Below are positions 43,094 through 51,904 of a stretch of DNA of 64,000 bases, one piece after another. The translations under genes and the position numbers were made by a program. Where the stretch lies: NCBI GenBank assembly GCA_040755275.1, contig JBFMBE010000001.1, positions 14,758 to 78,757 on the forward strand. The letters run 5' to 3'. Under the pieces are notes generated by a model. That model saw only the letters and a list, made by a program, of their open reading frames with translations, had not been told where the DNA came from and ran no database searches. The stretch comes from Desulfatirhabdium sp040755275 (GTDB lineage: Bacteria; Desulfobacterota; Desulfobacteria; Desulfobacterales; Desulfatirhabdiaceae). Numbering within the stretch: the stretch's first letter is position 1; every line of letters starts with the position of its first letter.

Positions 43094-43801
43094 TTATCCG
43101 TTTTTCTGCTGATTTGTCCTCTCGCTGTAGCGTTCGATCCATCGCAGCAGCGGCTCCCGATATCGATAGCTCAGCCCGGCCAGAAGAACGCAACAGATAG
43201 CCAACCACAGGAACATGCTGTAATTGCGCTGCATCAGCGAGGCACCCTGAAGACTCAGCATCAAGGTGCCTGGAATCCTTCCTACGGCCGCAATCCAGAA
43301 GAACAGGGAAAACCGCATCGTGGTCAGGCCCAGAAACAGGCACAGGTAGTCTTTGGGGAATCCTGGAAAAACGAACAGCAGAAAAAGCCCCAACACGGCC
43401 TTGGGTTTGACGAGATAGGCCAGTTTTTCAACCTGTTGCTGAGGAACGATTCGGAAAACGATTCCTTGGCCCAGCAGTCTGCCGAGGTAAAAATTCAGAA
43501 TCGAGCCGATGGAAAGGCCGATAGTCGAATACACGAGTCCAATAGCTGCACCGAATAGGTATCCGCCCAAAAAGCCCGTAATTTCACCGGGAACGGGTGC
43601 GAAGACGACCTGCAGGACCTGGAGGCCGATAAAAATCGCAGGCGCCCACGGCCCGAAGGAACGGATCAGCGTTTCGAGTTTCTGCTGATCGGTGAGGATC
43701 CTCCACAAGGGAAATGCCGCGATCTGGGGCCAGAAAAACCAACCGACCGCGGCTGCCAGGGCCGAGATCGTACAAAGAACGACCCAGTATACCGGTTTCA
43801 C
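43094..43801 (-). CDS. TVP38/TMEM64 family membrane protein
   Basis: 235 residues with about six membrane segments. The VTT/SNARE-associated domain motif lies at about 70-100 (APVPGEITGFLGGYLFG), followed by GLSIGSILNFYLGRLLG and FPGFPKDYLC near 145. Family members are scramblase- or transporter-like; substrate unknown. It overlaps the pgk stop by four bases, so it is translated with that gene. Confidence 0.9.
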   Translation of the reverse strand: MKPVYWVVLCTISALAAAVGWFFWPQIAAFPLWRILTDQQKLETLIRSFGPWAPAIFIGLQVLQVVFAPVPGEITGFLGGYLFGAAIGLVYSTIGLSIGSILNFYLGRLLGQGIVFRIVPQQQVEKLAYLVKPKAVLGLFLLFVFPGFPKDYLCLFLGLTTMRFSLFFWIAAVGRIPGTLMLSLQGASLMQRNYSMFLWLAICCVLLAGLSYRYREPLLRWIERYSERTNQQKNG

Positions 43802-44982
43802 GAAACCGACTCGAGCGCTGCGACACCGGGCAGTGTTTTGCCTTCGAGAAGTTCGAGAAACGCGCCGCCCCCTGTCGAAATGTAGGTCATTCGGTCGGAT
43901 TTGCCGGAAAGATGAACTGCAGCCCCCGTATCCCCGCCCCCGATGATGCTGATCGCGGTGCTGGTGGCTACATGATCCACCAGGGAAAGGGTTCCCCGAC
44001 TGAATGCCGGAATTTCAAATGCCCCGACAGGACCGTTCCAGACGATGGTGGCCGCATCCTGAAGGGCTTCGGCGAAGAGCAGGCAGGTGGCCGGACCGAC
44101 ATCGAGCGCCATGTCCTCGGCCCCGATTTCCTGAACCGGAACATGCCGGATCGGGGCATCGGCTTCCATGCGGGGGGCGGTCACCACATCCACAGGCAGA
44201 TAAACGGGAATTCCGCGTTCTCTGGCCGTCTTCAGCACGTCGGCTGCCGTATCGATCCGGTCTTCTTCGACGAGCGATTTTCCAGTGGCATATCCGATGG
44301 CCCGGAAAAAGGTATTGGCCATGGCGCCTCCAATGAGGAGCTTGTCCACCTTGTCGAGAAGGTTTTTCAGAAGGCCGATCTTGCTCGACACCTTCGCCCC
44401 GCCGACGATGGCGACCAGGGGGCGCTTCGGATCGAGAAGGGCCATCCGAAAATACGTCATTTCCTTTTCGAGCAGGAAGCCTGCGCAGGCAACCGGTGCA
44501 TGTCGCACCATGGCCTCGACCGAGGCATTCGCCCGGTGGGAAACGGCAAACGCATCGTTGACATAGATATCGCACAGCTCGGCAAGGGCTTTTCCGAAGG
44601 CATCGTCGTTCTTTTCTTCTTCTGGGTGGAACCGCAGGTTTTCAAGCATCACCACGTCCCGAGGCTGCATGCGGTCAATGGACGACTTCACGCTATCTCC
44701 GATACAGTCATCCAGCAATGTCACGGGACGATTCAGCAGGGCGGAAAGCCGCTCGGCAGCGGGCTTCAAACTGAAGGCAGCAACCGGTTTTCCCTTCGGC
44801 CGACCCAGATGGGAGGCAACGATCAGTTTCGCTCCGTGTTCGATGGCATAGGCTATGGTCGGCAGGGCGGCCTGAATCCGGGCATCGTCGGAGACCTGTC
44901 CTTGAGGATCGAGGGGGACGTTGAAATCCACCCGAAGAAACACCCGTTTTTGGGCGACGTCGATATCCTTGATCGTTTTCAT
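43798..44982 (-). CDS. pgk: Phosphoglycerate kinase
   Basis: Glycolytic/gluconeogenic enzyme transferring phosphate between 1,3-bisphosphoglycerate and ADP. ATG 44982 is favoured: AAGGAG lies six bases before it, inside the extra five codons offered by ATG 44997. 394 residues: RVFLRVDFNVPLD near 12, SHLGRPKG near 58, LENLRFHPEEE near 113, GGAKVSSKIGLL near 195 and GGGDTGAAV near 348. Confidence 0.96.
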   Translation of the reverse strand: MKTIKDIDVAQKRVFLRVDFNVPLDPQGQVSDDARIQAALPTIAYAIEHGAKLIVASHLGRPKGKPVAAFSLKPAAERLSALLNRPVTLLDDCIGDSVKSSIDRMQPRDVVMLENLRFHPEEEKNDDAFGKALAELCDIYVNDAFAVSHRANASVEAMVRHAPVACAGFLLEKEMTYFRMALLDPKRPLVAIVGGAKVSSKIGLLKNLLDKVDKLLIGGAMANTFFRAIGYATGKSLVEEDRIDTAADVLKTARERGIPVYLPVDVVTAPRMEADAPIRHVPVQEIGAEDMALDVGPATCLLFAEALQDAATIVWNGPVGAFEIPAFSRGTLSLVDHVATSTAISIIGGGDTGAAVHLSGKSDRMTYISTGGGAFLELLEGKTLPGVAALESVS

Positions 44983-45030
44983 GTCCTTCTCCTTCATGTT
45001 TTCGGTCGGTACAACGAGAATACCATTCGT

Positions 45031-45297
45031 TCAATCACGACGTTTCCGATTTCGATCCAGCATCTTCTTCCGGCTCCACCGGCTCCAGAAACCCATCAGA
45101 CCGGATGAATAGGCCTGATCCACCCGCTGGGTCTGCAATTCGATGCCATCTCTGCTTTGAAGAGCCACGCGCAGGCAGCGGGTCTTGTCCGGACAGGCGA
45201 GGCAGGTTTCCGGGCTGTGCGGCAGCCCGTCTTCACCTTTGGGAAAGACGACGTTCAAGTCTCCGAAACAGCTTTTGGGGTTTTGTTGATCATTCAT
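45031..45297 (-). CDS. Small cysteine-containing protein of unknown function
   Basis: About 88 residues from ATG 45297. Contains CFGDLNVVFPKGEDGLPHSP (residues 10-29) then ETCLACPDKTRCL, a C-x2-C-x5-C group that could bind metal, and a very basic C-terminus (SRKKMLDRNRKRRD). I recall similar short proteins in Desulfobacterota without known role. Lies 48 bases before pgk, likely in the same transcript. The longer frame to 45363 lacks support. Confidence 0.65.
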   Translation of the reverse strand: MNDQQNPKSCFGDLNVVFPKGEDGLPHSPETCLACPDKTRCLRVALQSRDGIELQTQRVDQAYSSGLMGFWSRWSRKKMLDRNRKRRD

Positions 45298-45431
45298 GTC
45301 GGTTTGGCTTATTGAATATCTGATGGAGCCGCAAACACCGGAACGAGACGGGCCTTGTTCCAATGGTATTTCTTCGTCAATGAGATGCCTCTTGGGGGCT
45401 GCACCTGCCGTTTCCGGTGTAGCCCCGATGA

Positions 45432-46223
45432 TTATCGCCCCATCCGCTCGCAGGCCCGATAGGCGTCCTGGATGTATCCGTTGTCTGCGAAACTGAAGTA
45501 CTGGTTGTTTCCGATGACGAGATGTTCATGAACGGTGATGGATACCAGTTTGCACGCAGCAACCAGCTGATGGGTGATGGAAATGTCGTCTGCGGAAGGC
45601 TGTGGATCTCCGGAAGGGTGGTTGTGAGCGAAGATCAGGGCGGCAGCCTTGTGTCGAAGGGCCGAGGCGACGACTTCGCGCGGATACACGGATGTCGAAG
45701 TCAACGATCCTTCGAAGAGGGTCTCGGTATCGATGACACGGTTCTTGGCGTCGAGATAGATCACCATGAAACGTTCCCGCGCCTTGTCCCGCATGACCAT
45801 GTACAGGTAGTCGAAGAGCTCACGGGAATTGTGGATCAACACCCGGTGGACGAGACGTTTTTCGAGGTATCGCTCCGCAACGGCCCGAACCAGTCGGATA
45901 CCGAAGATGTTGTTCGGCCCGATTCCGGAGATAGCCATCAAGTCCGAATCTGCAGCCTCCAGAACGCCTTGAAGGGTCTTGAACCGTTTGATGGCTTCTT
46001 TGGCCCTGTCTTTGCAGTCTCTTCGGGGGGTTCCGAGGGTCAGCAGCAGTTCGACGATTTCATAATCCAGAAAACCCTGAAGGCCGGAGGACAGGAATTT
46101 TTCCCGAAGCCGCTTGCGGTGCCCCTCTCCCTTGTGGCGCTTGCCGAGGGGCTTGGGAGGGCTCCCTTCGATGGGGACGCCCGGTGCAGCCTCCACATTC
46201 TGGAATTCACAAGCCTGTGCCAT
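45432..46223 (-). CDS. radC: RadC/YsdC family DNA repair-associated protein (JAB1/MPN domain)
   Basis: 263 residues. Helix-hairpin-helix part first (DYEIVELLLTLGTPRRDCK near 53; ISGIGPNNIFG near 98), then the MPN metalloprotease-like motif HNHPSGDPQPSADD near 209-222. Despite the name, a repair role is not established in the family. ATG 46223 is chosen because the protein then has normal length; the upstream frame runs through a dispersed repeat. Confidence 0.93.
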   Translation of the reverse strand: MAQACEFQNVEAAPGVPIEGSPPKPLGKRHKGEGHRKRLREKFLSSGLQGFLDYEIVELLLTLGTPRRDCKDRAKEAIKRFKTLQGVLEAADSDLMAISGIGPNNIFGIRLVRAVAERYLEKRLVHRVLIHNSRELFDYLYMVMRDKARERFMVIYLDAKNRVIDTETLFEGSLTSTSVYPREVVASALRHKAAALIFAHNHPSGDPQPSADDISITHQLVAACKLVSITVHEHLVIGNNQYFSFADNGYIQDAYRACERMGR

Positions 46224-46272
46224 TGATTGTTCTCCGTCATCTCGAACCTTGCTGGATATTCGCTTCACGCTT

Positions 46273-46586
46273 GATGGGCTCGCAAAAAGTCGCTTTTCAC
46301 GTGCTTTTGGGGAATGCCGGGCATAAGCGGGGTGGCTGGGGAAGCCTTTTGAGACTGCTGCGAAAACGTGTTTGAAGCCGCCGGATATCGTTGGATCGGA
46401 CGGACGCGCATGAATGAATTGACATTGAAAAGCAAGCCATTGCGATTCCACCAGCCTGTATTCCTTGTTTGGCCATCCGTCCGATCCTACGAGATCGGGC
46501 GGCTGAGTTTTTTCGCAGCAGCGAAAAAGGTTCCCCAGTCACCCCGCGACTCGACAGAGACTTCCTGACTTTTTGCGACCTCATCA
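46273..46586 (+). repeat. MITE-like palindromic repeat, copy 4 (long form)
   Basis: Left end GATGGGCTCGCAAAAAGTC, right end GACTTTTTGCGACCTCATCA. About 314 bases, nearly identical to copy 6. An inner module holds GGATCGGACGGACGCG and CCGTCCGATCC arms (a further inverted repeat), and the GCAGCAGCGAAAAAGG half-hairpin. It occupies nearly the whole gpsA-radC space, and its right end contains the gpsA stop codon. Confidence 0.9.
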
Positions 46587-47624
46587 CGCTTCATCGTATT
46601 CCGGTTTGAGATCCCGCGTCATCAACCGGAACAGGGCGTCCTTGGGCGAGGCATTTTCGTACAGGATGTTGTATACTTCCGTCGATATGGGCATTTCAAC
46701 ATCCATTTTCCGAGCCAACGCCACCACCGAACGGCTGGTCTTGATGCCTTCGGCCACCATTTTCATCTCCGCAAGGATTTCCGCAAGCTTCATCCCCTGT
46801 CCCAGCTTCTTCCCGACGGTATGGTTGCGGCTGAGCTCTCCTGTGCAGGTCAGGATGAGGTCTCCGACCCCTGCAAGCCCGGCGAAGGTATGAGGGGTTG
46901 CGCCCATTTTCAGCCCCAACCGCCGGATTTCGGCAAGGCCTCGCGTGATGAGGGCGGCCCGCGTGTCGAGCCCCAGGGCCATGCCATCGATAACCCCTGC
47001 GGCAATGGCGATGACGTTCTTGACCGATCCGCCCAGTTCGACGCCGATCACGTCGGTATGCGTGTACACCCGAAAATAGGGGGTCGCGAACACGTGCTGA
47101 ACGATGGTGGCCGTCTGGATATGTTTGGATGCGACGGTGACAAGGGTCGGAACGTTGAGAGCCACTTCTCTCGCGAAACTCGGCCCGGACAGAACGGCAA
47201 GTCTTTCGTCGGGCAGGCGGAGTGTTTCCGCCAGAACTTGTGTCATGGTCATCAGGGTGTCGTTTTCGATGCCTTTGGAAGCCGAAACGACGATCGTATC
47301 CGGTGCGATGCCGTCCGTCATCCGCTTGGCGGTCGCACGCATGACATGCGATGGGACGACCACCAGAACGAGGTCCTTTCCCTGAAGAACGGTTTTCAGA
47401 TCACAGGAAGGAAAGAGATTCTCCGACAACCGGATTCCTGGCAGGAACACCGGATTTTCCCGTCTCTTTTCGATGGCCTCCCGTACCTCGGGTTCATACA
47501 CCCAAAGATCAATTCGGTACCCTTTGTTTGCAAGCAGATTGGCCAGGGCCGTTCCCCAGCTACCGGCACCCACCACACCGATGTTCAGCCCGGCCACCTG
47601 ATCGACTGAAAAGGCTTTCTTCAT
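46584..47624 (-). CDS. gpsA: Glycerol-3-phosphate dehydrogenase [NAD(P)+]
   Basis: Makes sn-glycerol 3-phosphate for phospholipids. 346 residues: GVVGAGSWGTALANLLA near 16-32 (Rossmann), VVPSHVMR near 89, SGPSFAREV near 146, ELGGSVKNVIAIAAG near 196-210 (catalytic Lys) and GLAGVGDLILTC near 254. Its ATG overlaps the gyrA stop by four bases. Its stop (TGA TGA) lies in the end of a dispersed repeat. Confidence 0.96.
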   Translation of the reverse strand: MKKAFSVDQVAGLNIGVVGAGSWGTALANLLANKGYRIDLWVYEPEVREAIEKRRENPVFLPGIRLSENLFPSCDLKTVLQGKDLVLVVVPSHVMRATAKRMTDGIAPDTIVVSASKGIENDTLMTMTQVLAETLRLPDERLAVLSGPSFAREVALNVPTLVTVASKHIQTATIVQHVFATPYFRVYTHTDVIGVELGGSVKNVIAIAAGVIDGMALGLDTRAALITRGLAEIRRLGLKMGATPHTFAGLAGVGDLILTCTGELSRNHTVGKKLGQGMKLAEILAEMKMVAEGIKTSRSVVALARKMDVEMPISTEVYNILYENASPKDALFRLMTRDLKPEYDEA

Positions 47625-50071
47625 CCTTCCTGTGCCTCCTCCTTCTCGGCGATTCGAACGACACCGGTCACTTTTTCGTTGGGATCGAGATCCATGAGCT
47701 TGACCCCGTGGGTGTTTCGGCTGATCACCGAAATGCCCCGGATCGGCATTCGGATGAGTTTTCCACCGTCGGTCATCAGCATGATTTCATCGTCTTCGGC
47801 CACCACCAGGATGGCGACCACAGAACCGTTGCGTTCCGTCGTCTTGATGGTGATCACCCCTTTTCCGCCTCGGTGTTGGACCGGGTATTCGTCGATCGAT
47901 GTGCGCTTTCCAAATCCGTTTTCGGTGACCGTCAGAAGGGTCTGGCCGTGGCTCAACACTTCCATGCTCACCAGCCGATCGGTTTCTGCGAATGTCATAC
48001 CCTTTACGCCCATCGAAACGCGGCCCGTGGGCCGGACATCCGATTCGTGAAACCGGATGGATTTCCCTTCCGCAGTTCCCAGAAATACGTTCATCGTGCC
48101 ATCCGTCAGTCGGGCGCCGATCAATTCGTCGTCCGGTTGGAGGTGAACGGCGATGATTCCGTTCGAGCGGCTCCTGCTGAATTCCATCAGGTCCGTTTTC
48201 TTGATCAATCCGGAACGGGTGGCCAGCAGAATATGACAGCCCGGTTTGAAATCCGGGATGGCGAAAACGGCCGTCAATTTTTCACCCGTCTGAAACTGAA
48301 ACAGGTTGACGATGGCTTTGCCACGGCTGGTGCGGGTCGCCTGGGGGATTTCATATCCCTTGCAGCGGTACATCCTGCCCAGATTGGTGAAGAACAGGAA
48401 GATGTGGTGGGTGGAAGCCACGAAAAGGTGTTCCACGAAATCGTCTTCCCGGGTGGTCATGGCGGTTTTCCCCTTGCCCCCCCGTTTCTGGGAATTGTAC
48501 ACACTCAGAGGCGTTCGCTTGATGTATCCACTGTTGGAAATGGTGACGACGATATCTTCTTCGGCAATCAGGGCTTCCTGGGGGATTTCCCCTGCTTCGT
48601 CCGTGATTTCGGTCCGGCGATCATCCCCGAAATCCGTGCGCAGGGCCTGAAGTTCTTCCTTGATGAGATCGAGCACGATCCGGTCGCTTGCCAGAATCCG
48701 TCGGTACCAGGCAATGTCCTTCTGAAGTTGTTCGTACTCTTCGACGATCTTGTTCTGTTCAAGGGCGGTCAGTCGCTGCAAGCGCATGTCGAGAATGGCC
48801 TGGGCCTGAGCCGCGCTGAGCTGGAAGCGTTCGATCAGGCCGGATTTGGCGGCAGCGGGGGAGGCGGAGGCACGAATCAGGGCGACCACATCATCCAGGT
48901 TTTCCAGGGCGATCTTTAGACCGAGCAGGATATGGGCGCGTTCTTCCGCCTTCTGCAAGTCATGGCGGGTGCGTCTGAGGATGACTTCCCGGCGGTGCCG
49001 GATGAAATGCTCCAGAATCTGCTTGAGATTGAGCAGCTCCGGCCGGTTGTTGACTACCGCAAGAAAAATGATCCCGAAGGTCGACTCCATCCGGGTGTGC
49101 TTGAACAACTGGTTGATGATGATTTCGGCCGGCTGGTCCCGCTTGAGACCGATGGCGATCCGCATGCCTTCACGATCGGATTCGTCCCGGACGTACCGGA
49201 TGCCTTCGATCTGTTTTTCCTTCACGAGTTCCGATATCGACTCGATCAGTTTGGCCTTGTTCACCTGATAGGGCAGTTCGGTGACGACGATCGTTTCCGT
49301 TCCCGATTTCTTTTCCTCCTCGATCATCACCCTGGCTCGGATTCGGATGATGCCCTTGCCGGTTTCATAGGCTTCCCGAATTGCGGCCCTGCCGTAGATG
49401 ATGCCTGCAGTCGGGAAATCCGGCCCGGGCAGGATTTCCATCAACTCCGCGATATCGATCGCGGGATTGTCGATGAGGGCGTGAATGGCGTCGATCGTCT
49501 CGCCGAGGTTGTGTGGGGGGATGTTCGTGGCCATACCGACGGCGATTCCGGATGAACCGTTCACCAGTAGATTGGGAAACTTGCACGGCAATACCAGCGG
49601 TTCGGTGAGGGAGTCGTCGTAGTTCGGGCCGAAATCGACGGTCTCTTTTTCGATGTCGTCCAACAGGTGGTGAGCCAGACGCTTCATACGGATTTCGGTA
49701 TACCGCATGGCAGCCGGTGGGTCTCCATCGACGGAGCCGAAGTTTCCCTGCCCGTCCACGAGGGGATAGCGCATGGAAAAGTCCTGGGCCATCCGAACGA
49801 TGGTATCGTAGACGGCGCTGTCGCCATGGGGATGGTACTTACCGATGACGTCACCCACGATACGGGCCGATTTCTTGTAGGGCCTGTTCCAGTCGTTCTT
49901 CATCTCGTGCATGGCGAAGAGCACGCGGCGATGCACGGGTTTGAGTCCGTCTCGTACATCGGGAAGCGCCCGGCCGATAATGACGCTCATCGCATAGTCG
50001 AGATAGGATTTTTTCAGTTCGCTGTCGATCCGGACTTCCGGAAATCGTTCCTCGATCACTTCTTCTGTCAT
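47621..50071 (-). CDS. gyrA: DNA gyrase subunit A
   Basis: Breaks and rejoins DNA for negative supercoiling. 816 residues: KPVHRRVLFAM near 44, the quinolone-determining region HPHGDSAVYD at 80-89 with S85 and D89 (susceptible-type residues), and catalytic Y124 in AMRYTEIRM. The C-terminal half holds six beta-pinwheel blades and the GyrA box QKRGGKGKT near 530. A further QHRGGKGV copy follows near 737. Intact. Confidence 0.97.
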   Translation of the reverse strand: MTEEVIEERFPEVRIDSELKKSYLDYAMSVIIGRALPDVRDGLKPVHRRVLFAMHEMKNDWNRPYKKSARIVGDVIGKYHPHGDSAVYDTIVRMAQDFSMRYPLVDGQGNFGSVDGDPPAAMRYTEIRMKRLAHHLLDDIEKETVDFGPNYDDSLTEPLVLPCKFPNLLVNGSSGIAVGMATNIPPHNLGETIDAIHALIDNPAIDIAELMEILPGPDFPTAGIIYGRAAIREAYETGKGIIRIRARVMIEEEKKSGTETIVVTELPYQVNKAKLIESISELVKEKQIEGIRYVRDESDREGMRIAIGLKRDQPAEIIINQLFKHTRMESTFGIIFLAVVNNRPELLNLKQILEHFIRHRREVILRRTRHDLQKAEERAHILLGLKIALENLDDVVALIRASASPAAAKSGLIERFQLSAAQAQAILDMRLQRLTALEQNKIVEEYEQLQKDIAWYRRILASDRIVLDLIKEELQALRTDFGDDRRTEITDEAGEIPQEALIAEEDIVVTISNSGYIKRTPLSVYNSQKRGGKGKTAMTTREDDFVEHLFVASTHHIFLFFTNLGRMYRCKGYEIPQATRTSRGKAIVNLFQFQTGEKLTAVFAIPDFKPGCHILLATRSGLIKKTDLMEFSRSRSNGIIAVHLQPDDELIGARLTDGTMNVFLGTAEGKSIRFHESDVRPTGRVSMGVKGMTFAETDRLVSMEVLSHGQTLLTVTENGFGKRTSIDEYPVQHRGGKGVITIKTTERNGSVVAILVVAEDDEIMLMTDGGKLIRMPIRGISVISRNTHGVKLMDLDPNEKVTGVVRIAEKEEAQEG

Positions 50072-50267
50072 ATCGATACTTTCAAAAAGGAGGGTTTCCC
50101 CATCCGGGATGATTGGAATGGATGGTTCGTGACGACAGTAGGCAATGGATTACCGGCATGTTTTCATCCAAATCGAACGAGAGACGATTTGTTGCAAGAT
50201 GGACGGTATGATCCATCTGCCAGCCTCTGCCTTCGGTCTTCTGGCTCCTGTCTTCAACCGCCATCCC

Positions 50268-51386
50268 TCATTTTGTCTTCTCTTCCACCCATTTTTGATA
50301 ATGATCCAGGTAAATGTCGGTCAACGTCAGGAAACCCGTCAGCACCAGCGGACCATATACGATGCCGAGAACACCGAAGAGATTCACGCCGCCCAAAAGG
50401 GACAGGAAAACGAGCAGGGTGTGCATGTTGACCCGTTTGCCGACGAGAGTGGGTTTCATCCAGTATTCCACAGCCCCGAAACTCAGTAGGAAGAATACAC
50501 CAAAGAGGATCCCGGCTGCAACTCGATCGATCAGAACCAGGTAGACGATGGTGGGTATGTAGACGATTCCGGTTCCCACGATGGGGACAAAGGATGCGAT
50601 CAACGAAATGAAGCCCCAGAGAATGGGGGATTTCAAATCGAAAACGGCAAAGAGAATGCCGACAAAGATTCCCTGAATGAAACCGCCCAGGCCGTTTCCG
50701 ATCAGGATGGCTCCAGCCATGTCCTTGAACCGGTTGAGCAGGCGGATGTCCTGGTCCTGCGGCAGGGGAGAAAGGGCGACGAGGTATTCAATCAGGCGGT
50801 TGCCATCCACGAAAAAGAAGAAAACGATGAGCAGCAGAAAGAAGAAATAAAACAGAAACCGCATGATGTTTCCGGCGATGGTTCCCGCCTGCTGATAGAG
50901 AAAGAGGCCGATGGACTTTCCGAGTTCCGAGGCGGCCTGGTTCACCTGTTCTCCGGTGATATGGAGATGAAACGGTTCGAGGATCTGGTTGATGCTATCG
51001 AGGATGGTGGACTGTTCGATGAGGGATCGGACCTGATCGCTGATGATGGCGTTCTTCCCCATCTGATACAGGGAATAGGCCTCCCGGGAAAGTGCCCCTA
51101 CCCCGAAAACGCTCGGTACGAATACGGCCAGAAAGATGATGGCGCAGGTGATGGCCGCTGCCGGATGCGGCTTCGTCCATCGGGTCAGCTGATGATAGAG
51201 CGGGTGGAAGACGCTTGCGATGATCCCCGAAAAAACGAGAACCGACAGAAATGGCCAAAACAACCACAGAAAAAGTCCTCCGGCGATTGCGAAGAGAAAC
51301 AGAAAAAACCATAGGACCGTATCGTGCCGGGAGTCCGTGGGTGGCATGGGATTTTTGGAGACTTTCTTGGGCATGATGCTTGGCAT
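50268..51386 (-). CDS. AI-2E family transporter-like membrane protein
   Basis: 372 residues with about eight membrane segments in the typical pattern: two at the N-terminus, a periplasmic-side helical part (about 85-150), then a block including FVDGNRLIEYL near 190 and GFIQGIFVGILFAVF near 236, and GVLGIVYGPLV near 345. Substrates vary (autoinducer-2, sodium/proton). The true start may be ATG 51374 rather than 51386. Confidence 0.9.
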   Translation of the reverse strand: MPSIMPKKVSKNPMPPTDSRHDTVLWFFLFLFAIAGGLFLWLFWPFLSVLVFSGIIASVFHPLYHQLTRWTKPHPAAAITCAIIFLAVFVPSVFGVGALSREAYSLYQMGKNAIISDQVRSLIEQSTILDSINQILEPFHLHITGEQVNQAASELGKSIGLFLYQQAGTIAGNIMRFLFYFFFLLLIVFFFFVDGNRLIEYLVALSPLPQDQDIRLLNRFKDMAGAILIGNGLGGFIQGIFVGILFAVFDLKSPILWGFISLIASFVPIVGTGIVYIPTIVYLVLIDRVAAGILFGVFFLLSFGAVEYWMKPTLVGKRVNMHTLLVFLSLLGGVNLFGVLGIVYGPLVLTGFLTLTDIYLDHYQKWVEEKTK

Positions 51387-51418
51387 CGAGGGAAGAGGGC
51401 AGGTGGTAGCCTATGGAT

Positions 51419-51609
51419 GATGGGCTCGCAACAAGTCGTTAACCAACGATGTTCCTTCAATGCCGGACCTTCGGCGGGAGGACGGGGGATGATTTGCGAA
51501 GCGGCTTCAAACACGTTGTTGCAGCAGTCACCAATGGCCTTTCCAGCCACCCCGCTTATGCCCGACATTTGCGAAAAACACGACAAAGACAACTGTTTGC
51601 GAGTTCATC
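51419..51609 (-). repeat. MITE-like palindromic repeat, copy 5 (diverged)
   Basis: Left end GATGGGCTCGCAACAAGTCG, right part CAGCCACCCCGCTTATGCCC, then GACATTTGCG and ACTGTTTGCGAGTTCATC. Directly after, 51592-51624 forms a separate 12-base hairpin (ACTGTTTGCGAG / CTCGCAAACAGT, nine-base loop), as if two element ends were joined. Confidence 0.8.
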
Positions 51610-51676
51610 ATTCTCGCAAACAGTCATCCATACCGGCCGCATAACGGTCCTTGCTTTCGGTACAACCGGGTGACGT

Positions 51677-51832
51677 CTATCGGGAAACGAACATCCCCGC
51701 GACCCCAAGCACCAGGACTTCCCAAACGGCAACCGCTACATAATTGTGGGCATACCCGTACACAATACCGCCTCCAATGATGGCGGGAACCATGCAAAAC
51801 ACCAGAATTCCCAATTTTCTGCTGATATCCAT
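51677..51832 (-). CDS. Tiny membrane protein, 51 residues
   Basis: MDISRKLGILVFCMVPAIIG, then two short hydrophobic stretches (IIGGGIVYGYA and VAVAVWEVLVLGVAGMFV). ATG 51832 lies behind AAAGGAATCTTCC. It follows the thiolase gene by 72 bases in the same direction. Function unknown; small size makes it uncertain. Confidence 0.5.
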   Translation of the reverse strand: MDISRKLGILVFCMVPAIIGGGIVYGYAHNYVAVAVWEVLVLGVAGMFVSR

Positions 51833-51904
51833 GGAAGATTCCTTTCTGTCCCTTTTTGCCGCTTCGGCATTCACCGTTTCGTACGATCGCCGCCCTTGTA
51901 CATA

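Noticed and set aside
43714..45108. A 464-codon plus-strand frame
   Set aside because: Antisense to pgk, which is unmistakable.
47351..48919. A 522-codon plus-strand frame
   Set aside because: Antisense to gpsA and gyrA; no ribosome site or family likeness.
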